Assembly (NCBI GenBank): GCA_032158295.1
Contig: CM063260.1
Location: 940,001 to 1,004,000 of the forward strand
Length of the DNA: 64,000 nucleotides
Direction of reading: 5' to 3'
DNA from: Pycnopodia helianthoides
Lineage: Eukaryota; Echinodermata; Asteroidea; Forcipulatida; Asteriidae
Both the position numbers and the translations under genes were made by a program. This document shows, one piece after another, positions 9,946 through 21,112 of the stretch. The stretch's first letter is position 1. The number at the start of each line of letters is the position of its first letter. The notes under the pieces are model-generated. The model saw nothing but the letters and a program-made list of their open reading frames with translations. It was not told the DNA's origin and ran no database searches.

Positions 9946-12900
9946 GTAAACTAGTTATAATACCTCTATTTACGACACTTAAACAAGTGATGACAGACAA
10001 AACACACCCACAGACGTTTCTGCAAGATAAGTAGCGCACAAAGTTACATTATTATAATGACTGTTGTTTCCATGATTGTAATACAAATAATAAATTAATC
10101 ATTTTAAGTAAATAGTTAGTAGTATGCAGTTTTTTACAGGTTTATTTTTTATTATTTTTTAAAGTTGTTTTGTTTGTTTGTTAATTGGGGTGTTATGTAA
10201 CTTGTACAACATAGTGGGGGGAATATAACTGCGGTATTCAGAACCTTGTTGTTCCTCCCATTGGTCATAAACAAGAGGGTGGCGATAAATTATAAAGTGT
10301 ATCGTACGGTGTCACCCCCCCCCCCCCCCGCTTTTTCGGTCGCCACCTGTTTTTGGTGGCCCCCAATTTTGATTCTCGTTCATCGTGTGAATGGGCAAGA
10401 TCCAGAGTGACTACTCCTAGTCACATGATCTGTGTACAAAACCAACCCACAGTTGCCGGGACCAGCGTTGCTGCGCGCGGAGTACCAGTTTGTCGGTAGG
10501 CTTTTTGCAAGTCCGGCCATGTTCTTACACCTGCACTGCTGTGAAATGTTTTTCCTACACAGTGACCAGGGGTCGATTTCACAAAGCACTAAGATTCATC
10601 TTTAAAAGATAAGTTATCAGTATTACCATAGTGATTTGTATTGTGACATCACTCTTTGCTAAGCAACTGCGATGGATTTGCAGTTACGATCAGTCTGAAC
10701 TCTTTGTGAAATCGAGCCCAGTATCTCTTTTCTGAAATCCACACAACGCTTTTTTAACAATTGGTCACTTCATACCAAAGTCACATTGTACCCAAAATAT
10801 ACCCAATTGTCACTTCATACCCATGTCACTTCGAACCCTAGTCATTTCGAACCCTAGTCACTTCGAACCCTAGTCACTTCGAACCCTAGTCACTTCGTAC
10901 CCAAGTCATTTCATTTTCTCATCCTTTGTCCATGTCTCTGATTCATACAATGCGATGCTGAAGACAAGTGTGTCGCAACTTGGATCTTAGTTCGTTTGGC
11001 TATGTCATGGGATTTCCAGATATTCGACAGATTTTCTTTCATTTGCCAACCTTCGTTTCACCTCCTTCGCACTATCATCTTTGTTCAAGATATAGCTGCC
11101 CAAAAAGTGTTAAAGTCTTGCAAAACAGCAAATACTAAAAAGTAAGACAGGCCTGGAATTTCATCTCTTAGAGGGCAAGGCCATTTTCATTTTGCAAAGG
11201 GCATTTCCATTGGAAAGTGTATGGGAAACCTTTGAAGGGGCACCAAGGCCAAGACCAGGGCAACAGAGGCCATGGCCTCCGTGGCTTCCATGTAATTCCA
11301 GGCCTGGTAAGACCTTTCATACTGTAGTGTAGAGTTCTGATCGTGAAAGCACCTGTTTCTGTGTAAAATTTACTTTGTAACAAGTTTGAGTTATTGAGCT
11401 ATAGATGTTAAATTTGCATCGGGGATAAAGAATATTAATTTTGGTTTTTACCCATACACTGATGTGTGTTAGCACTGTATACTCAGTACTTTCCCGAGTC
11501 CTGTGAAAAAATATCACAGGCATATTCTTTATCCCCGATGCAAATTTAACATCTATATCGTTGCGGTACCCATTGCCAAAACATAGGATTCGAACTACCA
11601 CTAGCTACCGGGCAATCTCGGTAGTCTAGTTGGTAAGACACTGCTCTAGAATTGCAAGGGTCATGGGTTCGAATCCCACCCGAGTAACATGCCTAGGTGA
11701 TATTTTTTCACAGGACTCGGGGAAAGTACTGAGTATACAGTGCTAACACACATCGGTGTATGGGTAAAAACCAAAATTAATAAGTTAGACTTAGAGTTAA
11801 TTTGTTATGTTCCCTTTTATGAAGAAACCAACCCAGGGACTTCGAGTCTACCTTGAAGAAGACGGGACACTTATCGATGATGATTACTTTAAATTTGTGA
11901 AGCCAGATACGAAGTTGGTCCTGTGTGAGCCAGGCAAATGGAAAGGTGAGCAATCTAATGGCCTCTATTTTCAAAGCACCCAACTTTTTTTGTTGATCAA
12001 CTGACTGCCTCATTTTTTCTTTACTAAATAGTCAACTGAAAAACACTGAACACATTTGTGTGTTCAGTTCACTGATTTGCTTAAATAACTTAATACAATA
12101 TGTACATTGTATGAAGCTGGTCATGATTGTAAACTTTACTCAACCACTTCACGTTGGGAAACTGACTGGGTAAATGTTCCTTTTTGGGGGTTGAATAAAG
12201 AACAACTTTTGTTATTTCATGTATGAACATTATGGGTCACACAAAGTGCACCTACTTGTAGTTGACAGTTAACAATGTTGGCGCTTTCTTTAATTAGTGT
12301 GGTTATCCATTTTCTCTTTTTTTGTTGTTGTGCAAATTACAAAGTTGCAAATACATCTGATGTTTTACAGACCCTTGAGTGTGCATCCAAACCAATCTTT
12401 GACATTATCTTCTTTGCAGTTGCTTATACCTGTTCAGTAACACAGCTGCGCTGATTCGAATCGAAATCAATCGGGAAATTAAAGATGCATCAAAAAACAA
12501 AATTTTGTTTTGTTGGGGGGGGGGGGATATTATCATGAATAAATGGTTCTTTTGTTCCAGGTGACAGTATCAGACATATCATTCAGCAGCTACTTGTCAA
12601 ATTAAACGAGGACAGACATCGAGAGGAAGTCAACGATATCTTTCACAATGCTCCACCAGAAGAAAGGTCAACTTTGGCTGATATCATCACACAAAGGGGA
12701 AATATTGAGGCTGAAAATAAAGAAGAGGATCCGGATTGGTTCGCAGGTACTGTCCTTGGCTTGGTTTACTGCTTATTAAGCTTGAGCGATACCACGATAT
12801 TATCGAATATCGCGATACTAGTTCTGAAACGATTACGATATCAGGTCACGTTTTTTTTAATCGTGATATCGGTAAATCGCGATATCGTTAAGTATCGCGA

Positions 12901-15898
12901 TGTATTTCCTAGCCGAGACGATCTTGCAACAATAAATCTCCTTGTCGAGACGATATTGCAACAATAAATCTCCTTGTCGAGATGATTTGCTGCAACAAAG
13001 AGTTGCAAGTCACAGACCGCAACCGCAAGATTCCCAAACAGATCCGATCCGACGGGGTTTAGTCTTCGGAAAAAAAACATCAAAGCCTTAGCGGTCAGGC
13101 GGGTCCCACACAGATGGGTGTTATCACGTGCATTATCACGTGCATGTTGCGGACGTGCGAGTGGCGTGATCTAATTAGCTATGTACACATAAAGAACAGT
13201 CTGTCATGCGCAGTTAACACATTAAATGTGTGTAAGTAATAGGCCCAGGTTTTCATACCATAGGTTTAGAGTAAAACCAGAAGAATAGGTGATTGGAATA
13301 ACGATAGAAACGATAGGTCAATCATAGCCACAACTCCACCGTGAGATTTGTAGTAGATTGACGTCATAAAATAATAATCGCGATTATATCGAATATCGCG
13401 ATATATTCTCGACGATATATCGTGGCTGAGAAAAAGCGATATCGCCCAAGCTTACTGCTTATGACCCTTTACTGCTTATGACCTATGAGTTTTGATGAAA
13501 TTGTAACAGTTGAGGTTTAGTTTTATGAATTTTGTTTTCCTTAAAAGTTGTATATTGTTTTTATGCAGGCATGGAACCGCGATTCAAGACCAAATCTAAA
13601 GTGATGTTTGTCAAGGCACAGGAACGAGTTAGAAGCTATTATGCCAAGGTATTACCCGAGGGCAGGATTTGAACTTTCATTCTCGAAAAAAAGGGCAGGA
13701 CCAGGGGTCGATTTCACAAAGCACTAAGATTCATCTTAAGATGAGTTATCAGTATTACCATAGTGATTTGTATTGTGACATCACTCTTTGCTAAGCAACT
13801 GTGATGGATTTGCAGTTTTGATCAGTCTGAATTCTTTGTGAAATCGGCCCCAGGCCTGATTATATAAAGCCTGTAATCACAAGTACAAAACAATTCTTGC
13901 TTCTTGGAAACTGGTTACCAGCCAAAAATCCATAAAGTTGCAACTGGTGCCCCGTTAATTTTTTGCTTATCAAAGAAATTTGCTAAGCAGTATTTTTTGC
14001 TTAAAGGAACATTACAGAATTGGTAAGAAAAAAACTTGTAAAATATACTTTTTGACTACAGATTTACATACAACTTACACGGTCTAATGATGATGATAGT
14101 ATAAAACATTCCTTGAAATATTTCTGTCTGAAATGCCATATTTGATGAGAAATGAATAAACTAATTTTCCGATTGGAGTTTATGCTCAGTAAGCGTTTTA
14201 TTCATTTGTTGAATCTATATGATTTCATGCAAATGTGTAATCGGTTTTTCACTATTTTCACGTGACCCAGATGGCCGATCGATCTCAAACTTCTATAGGT
14301 TTGTCAGTTTATGTATATGGTGGATTACATAAATTGCTTACACTGCCCAGCAACTGTTTTGTTAGCAAAAACCAATTCTGTAATGTTCCTTTAAAAGCTT
14401 TATGAAGTTGGGCCCTAGGCAATTTACTTCTGGTAGAGGCCTTGTCTTCAAGGAACTTTTGCTTATAGTATCTTTGCACAGGGCACAATGGCTATTCCCT
14501 TAGCAAAATATGGGGCACTCACAAGAAATGCCCAGGATTTGTTCAGTAGATTTTGAACGCCTCTTGTGTATTTCAACATTGAAGAATTTGATTGAAGAGA
14601 TGTGGAAACTTCAAGCTTTATTCGCATTGGATTAATTCATAACTGAGACCGTGGGTAACATTCCAATGGGTGAATCTTACCGGTGTCCGCACTTGAGAAA
14701 TTTGACGTAGGTTAAACTACCCGTTGGACTCGGTCAGTTTTAAATGGTCAAGTTACCCATTTGCTCGATTAATCCGATGCGAAGTGATTTAAGATTCCAA
14801 GATACTTCGTATGCAAGGCTTATTTGGACAGAATTTAATTATTAATATTTTTTCCCCCATCTCCTACAAGAAATTTTTCAAATATTATGTCTCATTCAGA
14901 CATGGTTTTAAGTTTTGATTGTTCCTAGAGCTATATTTTCATAAATTCCTTTCCCCATATCTAAACTCCAGATGAAAGAAACACTCAAAGCGGCCGGGAA
15001 GGACTTTTCCCAAGCATCTTTGGTCCACTACGAAATGGTTCTCAAAGAAATGAAAGACGCTCTCAAGGATAACGAATACCACGGCTTCTACTTCAAGAGA
15101 ACATGTGATCGGCATGATCGTCTCTGCAATGACCAGGGTTGGTTCGAATGCCAGGGACTGTACAATAATGATGCATGCCTCGACTTCCATATGATTAATC
15201 CATACAGTAACGCCGCTAGCTTGACCTTTTTCAGCACGTGGAATCTCGATCATGTGTAAGTTCAAGTCATGTTAGCATTGTACGTATAAATTATCAACTC
15301 AGTTTAATCACTTCACGCCAGTATTGGACAATATTTTCTTTCGGAACTTTTCAGAGCTTCTGGGTTAACTTTTTCCTTTGAGAATAATGTTGTAACAATG
15401 AAACCCAGACACGACAAAGAAAAGACATCAAAGGTTCTCATAATAAGCACCAAGATTTGTTTTTCTCTTTCGAAGAAAGTATTTATTTTTTTAAAGTAAT
15501 TTTTTTTATGAGTATGCCTTTACTGTGAATCGCCAAAACCTCAACCAAAAGCTACGGCCTTATAATCTGCCATGAATCGCTGGAATTTCAGAACATCTCA
15601 GAACAAGGCCGAGAATATCATTATGACAGACATGGTACGCTACAAAACTTCTCTGATTATTGTTGATATACTCTTGTTTGACAGTATTGAAAAGCAACGT
15701 GCGGTAATACCAGGGTTGAGAGATGCTATCCAAAACTGCCCCAGGGACAAGCAGGTCAACACTAAATACTTCTACGGACTTCTCTTTACACTGGAGAATC
15801 TCAAGCTAGTTGATATACGCTGCCATGACAAGGGAATTCACGTCGGCAGAGTCATCAACAAAAAGAGGCTTTACAGAAGACCGGTTAGCTACACATAA
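9826..15898 (+). CDS. DFFB: DNA fragmentation factor subunit beta / caspase-activated DNase (DFF40, CAD); six exons, 330 aa
   Basis: This is the apoptotic endonuclease, held by DFFA/ICAD until caspase-3 cleaves the inhibitor; it then cuts chromatin between nucleosomes in the nucleus. Exons are 9826-9945, 11837-11945, 12561-12746, 13569-13648, 14972-15255 and 15685-15898; all have GT/AG borders and the phases agree. The 330 residues compare with 338 in human DFFB. Residues 1-76 form the CIDE-N domain (FKIRG ... YLEEDGTLIDDDYF ... LVLCEPGKWKG). The nuclease core has GWFECQG, INPYSN and STWNLDH. The expected zinc ligands are present as C-x8-C-x3-H plus the Cys of RCH. The DH of NLDH and the His of CH and IH are kept, but the first His of the LVHIVCH-like motif is Asp here (LVDIRCH). 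The start at 9826 was chosen for its context (AAAATGG) and domain position; 9712 is the alternative. Confidence 0.93.
10568..10722. repeat. Family B palindromic element (DFFB intron 1)
   Basis: A full copy with inverted ends GGGTCGATTTCACAAAG / CTTTGTGAAATCGAGCCC. It is nearly identical to the copy at 1115. Confidence 0.85.
10800..10912. repeat. Tandem 16-bp repeat (CACTTCGAACCCTAGT)n
   Basis: Six or seven units of CACTTCGAACCCTAGT with diverged edge units (CACTTCATACCCATGT). It lies in DFFB intron 1. Confidence 0.85.
11149..11305. repeat. Family D palindromic element
   Basis: The inverted ends are AGGCCTGGAATTTCATCTC and GTAATTCCAGGCCT. Internal GGCCATGGCCTCCGTGG marks the family. Other copies are near 49790-49948 and 59848-60015. 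Confidence 0.8.
11400..11790. repeat. Two head-to-head tRNA-derived SINEs
   Basis: A plus-strand tRNA-like head at 11613-11690 has a box A (GGTAGTCTAGTTGGT) and a box B (GGTTCGAATCC). It is followed by a body that appears again, inverted, at 11430-11515. A second box-B-like TTCGAATCC sits on the minus strand at about 11590. The segment at 11404-11435 is itself repeated inverted at 11520-11555 (GATGTTAAATTTGCATCGGG). The acceptor stem is not well kept, so this is a retroposon, not a tRNA gene. Confidence 0.65.
11837..11945 (+). CDS. DFFB: DFFB exon 2 (CIDE-N, second half)
   Basis: Acceptor CAACCCAG|GGA, donor AAAG|GTGAGC (phase 1). It reads GLRVYLEEDGTLIDDDYF, the conserved acidic patch of CIDE-N domains (human LCLYEDGTELTEDYF), and then KLVLCEPGKWK. 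Confidence 0.92.
12561..12746 (+). CDS. DFFB: DFFB exon 3 (linker helices)
   Basis: Acceptor TTCCAG|GTGAC, donor GCAG|GTACTG. The translation contains IRHIIQQLLVKLNEDRH and ends in EEDPDWFA. The last motif matches EDPPWFEG of human DFFB. Confidence 0.9.
12777..13454. mobile_element. ~680-bp DNA-transposon-like element with TATCGCGATA-rich ends (DFFB intron 3)
   Basis: The left end AAGCTTGAGCGATACCACG and right end (read inverted) AAGCTTGGGCGATATCGC form terminal inverted repeats followed by subterminal ATATCGCGAT strings. ACTGCTTA flanks both sides, consistent with an 8-bp target duplication of hAT type. There is no transposase, so it is non-autonomous. Inside is a short tandem segment, CAACAATAAATCTCCTTGTC, twice. 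Confidence 0.6.
13569..13648 (+). CDS. DFFB: DFFB exon 4
   Basis: Acceptor TATGCAG|GC, donor GCCAAG|GTATTA (phase 0). It encodes GMEPRFKTKSKVM then ERVRSYYAK, matching the human segment LESRFQSKSGYLRYSCESRIRSYLREV. It includes the conserved K-T/S-K region near the catalytic lysine. Confidence 0.9.
13690..13853. repeat. Family B palindromic element (DFFB intron 4)
   Basis: A full copy with the same ends as at 1115 and 10568. It directly abuts the interrupted family A element that starts at 13856. Confidence 0.8.
13856..14416. repeat. Family A element interrupted by a family C element
   Basis: Family A sequence runs from about 13856 to GCTTAAAG near 14003 and resumes with AGCTTTATGAAGTTGGGCCC at 14396. 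The 390-bp family C element fills the gap, so C inserted later than A. Confidence 0.7.
14003..14392. mobile_element. Family C palindromic element (~390 bp)
   Basis: The ends AAAGGAACATTACAGAATTG and CAATTCTGTAATGTTCCTTT are perfect inverted repeats. A second copy is at 29232-29597 and is about 90% alike by eye over its length. It carries no open frame of note. Confidence 0.85.
14972..15255 (+). CDS. DFFB: DFFB exon 5 (nuclease core)
   Basis: Acceptor AACTCCAG|ATG, donor CATGT|GTAAG (phase 2). It carries GWFECQG, NDACLDFHMINPYSN and FFSTWNLDHV, the zinc-site and active-site region of the CAD nuclease. Confidence 0.95.
15685..15898 (+). CDS. DFFB: DFFB exon 6 (nuclease C-terminus)
   Basis: Acceptor GTTTGACAG|TATTG. 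It encodes IEKQRAVIPGLRDAI, YFYGLLFTLENLKLV, then DIRCHDKGIH and a basic tail KKRLYRRPVSYT with a TAA stop. The basic tail is shorter than the human one but keeps its charge, as expected for nuclear localisation. Confidence 0.95.
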
Positions 15899-16487
15899 AT
15901 TAAAAGAGACGTCAAGGTTTGAACGTGGTAATCCTTCATGAAGAATTAGTCTTCATTCATGTTGAGTGCAGTTTCTTGGTTTGGTTTACCAAATGGAATT
16001 TTAATCAATTTTTTGAAAAAATCATGTCGACCGATTCACGTTGTCCCAAGTTAATTTCTTAGATGATTGTCTTAAACTCAATTTCCAACCAATTTTTATA
16101 CAAATATATATTTTTTCCCCTGGTATTAAGACCAAATGAAATTCCTTGCCTTAGTAAAATCATGTTTTGTTCACTTTTGAACATTCCAAATTATCAATTT
16201 CTTTTTGTGTCTCTTCTGAAAAGCAACTTTTATAGTGTTATTGTAAATATACACAATTTTTTGAAATTTACTCAATTTTTTAAAATTATGTACTTGACTG
16301 AAACAAAATGTTTTAAAATCATGTCTTAATCATTTGTAAAGCAATCCCACTTAGATCATTGTCTTTGTTTTGTATGTATGTAAGTATTTATATCTGAAAG
16401 AAACATTTTGTAAAAAGGAAAATATTTTGAATATTCGTAATGAGAACAAAGAGGGCAAATGGCTTATTTTTTATACAGAGTATACAA

Positions 16488-16493
16488 ATTAAA
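16488..16493 (+). terminator. Weak candidate poly(A) signal (ATTAAA) for DFFB
   Basis: This is an ATTAAA about 590 nt after the stop codon in an AT-rich 3' region. The canonical AATAAA appears only much later (about 17538). Low confidence. Confidence 0.2.
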
Positions 16494-16829
16494 CAATTGC
16501 CCATTTGTTGTTTCTTGCTTTGAAGTGCCCTTGTCGATCTAGATGTTTTATTATCTCACTTTTTTGATGTATAGTAAGTAGTAAGACAAAATCATTTGTA
16601 TTCTTCATGAAATAAGACTTCAAGTTAAAACTAAATTGTTTTATCTAAATAATGTTTATTTTATTATTACTATTTTTTCAATACTTGTGAAATAATTTTA
16701 ACTAGTTTTGATATAGCCTTTATCTAGGGGCATCTTACAGATTGTATTAATATTAATTTCCAGACAGGTTTTTTAAGTATATGAATTATGAGACCCATTT
16801 ATGAGACCTATTTATTAAGGTGCTGGGAA

Positions 16830-17525
16830 CATTCAGTAGATAAAAAACGGCAAAAATCTGAAAAAAATCATAAGGTGTAAGTCCAGCATTTTTATCAAAA
16901 TATTGCCGTTTTTGAAGCTGCGATTTTAGGCTCTAAAATGATGCAGTATGCTCTACTGATGCCTTTTTAGTCAACTTGACCTAGGATATAGGCTTTATTT
17001 TTGAGAAATATTGATAGTAAAAAAAAGGCCAAAATCTTAAGAAATTACAAGGGGTAAGTCCAGCATTTTTTTCAAATTTTTGCCAATTTTAAAGTTCTGA
17101 TTTTAGGCTCTAGAATGATCCAGTAGGCTCTACTGATGCCTTTTTAATCAACTTGACCTAGGATATAGGCTTTATTTTTTAGAGATATTGGTAGTTTAAA
17201 AATAGGCCAAAATCTGAAAAAATCACAAGGGGTAAGTCCAGCATTTTTATCAAATTTAGGCCAATTTTTAAGTTGCAATTTTAGGCTCTAGAATGATCCA
17301 GTAGGCTCTACTGATGCCTTTTTAGTCAACTTGACCTAGGATATAGGCTTTATTTTTAGAGATATTGGTAGTTAAAAAATAGGCCAAAATCTGAAAAAAT
17401 CACAAGGGGTAAGTCCAGCATTTTTATCAAATTTTGGCCAATTTTTAAGTTTTGATTTTAGGCTCTAGAATGCTGCAGTAGGCTATACTGATGTATTTTT
17501 ATTGAACTTTAGCTAGGTTATAGGC
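16830..17525. repeat. 177-bp tandem array, about four units
   Basis: GTAAGTCCAGCATTTTT recurs at 16881, 17058, 17236 and 17413 (spacing 177-178 bp). Each unit also contains TTTTAGGCTCTA and TCAACTTGACCTAGGATATAGG. It is an AT-rich satellite-like array just downstream of DFFB. Confidence 0.9.
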
Positions 17526-18653
17526 CACAACACGCCACAATAAAATGAAACAAGCACAGTATCAAGTTTACATGTAGCTCATGCTGAATATGGTTTTTTT
17601 TATTAGTCATGTACACAGCCCCCTATGGCATGATTCATTCTACATAGAGCAGACATTATTTAACAAACAAAGACAACAGTACCTCCTTTGGGTTATTTAA
17701 ATTAATTCAATTGCATCTCTTGTTTTTTTAGTCTACTGCCACTAGGATTTCTCCTGAGCGTGTGTTGTTGCTATAAATAGTTGTAACCTGTTTTGCAGCC
17801 CCCAATTATTGACCCCCAGCACTAACGTCTCATGCTGCCTTTGGGAGTCTTCTCAGGAACGTGTAAAACACTGCGTCGCCTAAAAAAATGCGCACTACAC
17901 TGTATAACACTCAGGGACATTGACTCCCAAAATGGTGCAACCGAGATTATCAGAATGATGACGCCAGGTTAAATTGGGGTCAATATTGCTACAGTGCTAG
18001 TTTATGTAAAGTTCAAAGTTCACCAAGTGGTTATCTAACGATAATTCTTCATGTACAGGAGATAATTTATCAGTGTTTAACACTGAAAACCAAATAGCGA
18101 TCTGGACTCCACCAAGACCACTGCCTCAAGTAACACCACCGGATTTGAAATTTGTTTTTGGTTGTTGTTTTTTTTTTGGGGGGGGGGATCCACAAGACCA
18201 CAGGGCTCGTACCTCAAAATGTAACTGGACCAGAATCCTTCTCACAAGACCAGAATCTAAGTGAAAGAAGAAAAACACATAAACTGTTTTGATTTGAACA
18301 AGCACAAAGAGAAGATTTCTATCTTGTGTACTGTTGGCGAGTATACTTCAATACTCAACAGAATCAAAAGATATTACACAGTGAGGACTTGTCATTCAAT
18401 TGAAAAACACAAGACAGCTAGACTTGTCCGGTCATGAGTTTACTGAACAGAAGGCCCTAGGCCTGTTGTCCATCGTTAATTCTTGCACATGTCAGGAATC
18501 CTGCTTGAGAGCAATTGTACACCATTTACTAGGAACTAGTCTCACAATGGGAATAATAGGAACCCTTGTGAAAACAAAGTGGTTTACTGGTCTCATTTTA
18601 GACCGCCTTGTTTGAGCTTCGCACACCTCTGGGAAACTGTTAAAGAATATATA

Positions 18654-18895
18654 AGAATTTTCTGAAGAAAAAGGGTACAATATAAATCTGTGGTTTTAGA
18701 CATGTGTGAAAACTTGTAAAGTAACGAATTTAGAATGAAGGAAGTGATTTTAGTTTTTACTCGATATTTATAAGTATGAATTTTCTGAAGAAAAAGGGTA
18801 CAACATAAATCTGTGGTTTAAAACATGTGTGAAAACTTGTAAAGTAATGAATTTGGAATAAAGGAAGTGATTTGAGTTGTTACTCTGTATATTTG
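18654..18895. repeat. Tandem duplication, 123-bp unit, two copies
   Basis: GAATTTTCTGAAGAAAAAGG begins each copy (about 18655 and 18778). The copies differ at a few per cent of positions. No gene context. Confidence 0.8.
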
Positions 18896-20055
18896 CGACA
18901 ATCCATTTGTGCTTATTTGTGTCGGGTTACCAGTGGAAGTGAGTTTGAAACTATCTGTGACTGATTCTCGCAAACTTTTGAAAATTTTGACTAAAAAATC
19001 AGGTGAATTATAACAATTATCCAGCAGATGCAATAACGTGTCTTGTTCTACATGAACATAACATTAGTAGATACTGATTAGACCAAAGGGGACCAGACTA
19101 AATTGTCCTTATAGCCTCGGTATGGTGACAGCGATTCCAGTGGGAGAAAAAAAAAAGCCTTTAATTTCTGTGCCCCCTAAAAAACAAACAAATTAATTAA
19201 TTTGAACTTGTTTCCATTACGGCAGTGCATTCAATCACTTCACAGTTATTTTATAATCATTGCAACAACTTTAAACTACTGATAATTTAAATGTATCATT
19301 TTAAAAATAGTTTACAAATTAAACATTGTCGTTAACATGGTGTTTAAAAAAATATTAAGATAATTAATTTATTAAGAAAAGTCAGCCAATCTTGAACAAA
19401 AATGCACCTTAAGTGGTCTTCGGTTGAGAGACATTCCGAAACACAAATGGCATAAATTTCATTTGATGATAATCAACCTGTATAGTTATCGTACTGCCTC
19501 AATGAAAATTCACTCAAGTCTAGAAACTTGAGGTCGTCGAATAGGTTCAAACAACCCTTGCAAGTAATTAGTGATGCTTTTCGGACCACTTAGAGAGAAT
19601 TTTGACTGGTCCTCGGGTGTATAAACTCATATTTGGCCAGCGGACCACTGTTAAGGAAAACGTATCCAATCTCATGAATTGTTGGGTACCAGCCACAACT
19701 GTGTGAATTACACGGCATTTTGGTTGGTAACATGTTTCTGCCGAGTTGAGCATCAAACTCAAACCTTGGCTACTGAGCTTTGGTGAGGGCGAAAAACAAT
19801 CTAACAGCATACCTAGTCCTCTTCCCAAACCTCGGCTTGAGCTCCAGGGTCTGGCTTGGGCTCCCGGCTCTGGCTTGGGCTCCGTCATCAATTTGAGAGC
19901 AGTGTACATTTTGTACGGTGTTTCCAACATCAAACGGAGCCAGAGCGTCAGCCAAGATTTGGAAAAAGCCCCAGCAAGGACGCCTACATTTATATTAGCA
20001 TGTACTAAAATGCCAAACTGGCCATAAATCCCATATTAAGCAACATAGTGAAAAT

Positions 20056-20167
20056 TCCTGAGTTGGCGGCTATGGCTACAGCTACGGCTACGGCTGGATC
20101 ATCACATCAACATGCACAGGATGTCCTTAACAACATCCTTAGCAACAGTCGTAGCCATAGCCTCTAA
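20056..20167. repeat. Small palindromic element with GGCTAC hexamers
   Basis: The left arm GGCGGCTATGGCTACAGC continues into CTACGGCTACGG. The right arm reads GTCGTAGCCATAGCCTC, its inverted counterpart. A related sequence is at about 62266-62330. Confidence 0.6.
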
Positions 20168-20900
20168 TTCAGACACCCCTTTACAGATGCATAATTCAAA
20201 AATAGAGAGGTCTACACAAAACAAGTAAAACATTCATTATATAAATAAAAAAATGTAAACAAAAAACTTTAAACAAAAATTTGGCAAAATTTTCCTTAGG
20301 AGGGATGATGCCATCAAGTACCTTGTCACACTATTAAGTTTGATACTGAATGCGGTCTTCGTTGGAATTCAATACTGTTTGACGAACTATGAACTATGAC
20401 CTATGACCTCTGGAACAATTTAATCTCTGACCTCTTTAGGCATGTGCTTGAAAGGCCTGTGATATCACCTCTTTTTTTTAGCATGTGGCTTCAAAATGGT
20501 GGAATGGATGTTACCCGATCAAACAAAAGGAGAACTCTCTTCTCAAAACCAGTAATGGCTTTGACTTGTAAGCCATTCCAGCCATTTTGAGTCATGACTC
20601 ACAACACTAGGCTGACTGAGCATAAGCCAGAGCCATTCATTTTGACCAAAACCCCCATTTCTCTACATTAAACATGGGGGTTCAATCTACTCGGCAAGCA
20701 CATACCAAGGTTCTAGTCTCGTAACCACTACCGTAAGAAAATAAAATTTGTACGATAACACACTGCATAAAAACACTGAAGCATTACGCAATACTGCTGT
20801 GAGTCTAACACATTATTATTTCAACACCATTGCACCTCTATATACGGCATAATCTCATTGCTAAATGTATAAATTACTAGTTTCAACAACAAGTATGGGA

Positions 20901-21043
20901 GACTTTCGGTGATGCTAGGTGGCAGCAGACTTACCGGGTAAATTTCCATTGTTCTCGGGAAATATGCACATGCTCAGAGCTACGTACACAATGGAAATTT
21001 ACCCAACGGTAAGTCTGCTGCCACCTAGCGTTCCAAAGTCCCC
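20901..21043. repeat. Family H palindromic element
   Basis: CTAGGTGGCAGCAGACTTACC at the left and GGTAAGTCTGCTGCCACCTA at the right form an inverted repeat of about 40 bp around a short core. A related copy lies at 45664-45783. Confidence 0.8.
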
Positions 21044-21112
21044 CATTGACACGGGTTCTTTAAATTAATTAATTGCAGCGGTAAAAGTTTAAAATGCAGT
21101 GTTCAAAAGTAC

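Noticed and set aside
11613..11690. Functional tRNA gene (box A and box B present)
   Set aside because: The acceptor stem and anticodon stem do not pair well, and the sequence continues into a repeated SINE body.
14939..15265. Minus-strand frame over DFFB exon 5
   Set aside because: It is a shadow of the real exon, which has the conserved nuclease motifs and splice sites.
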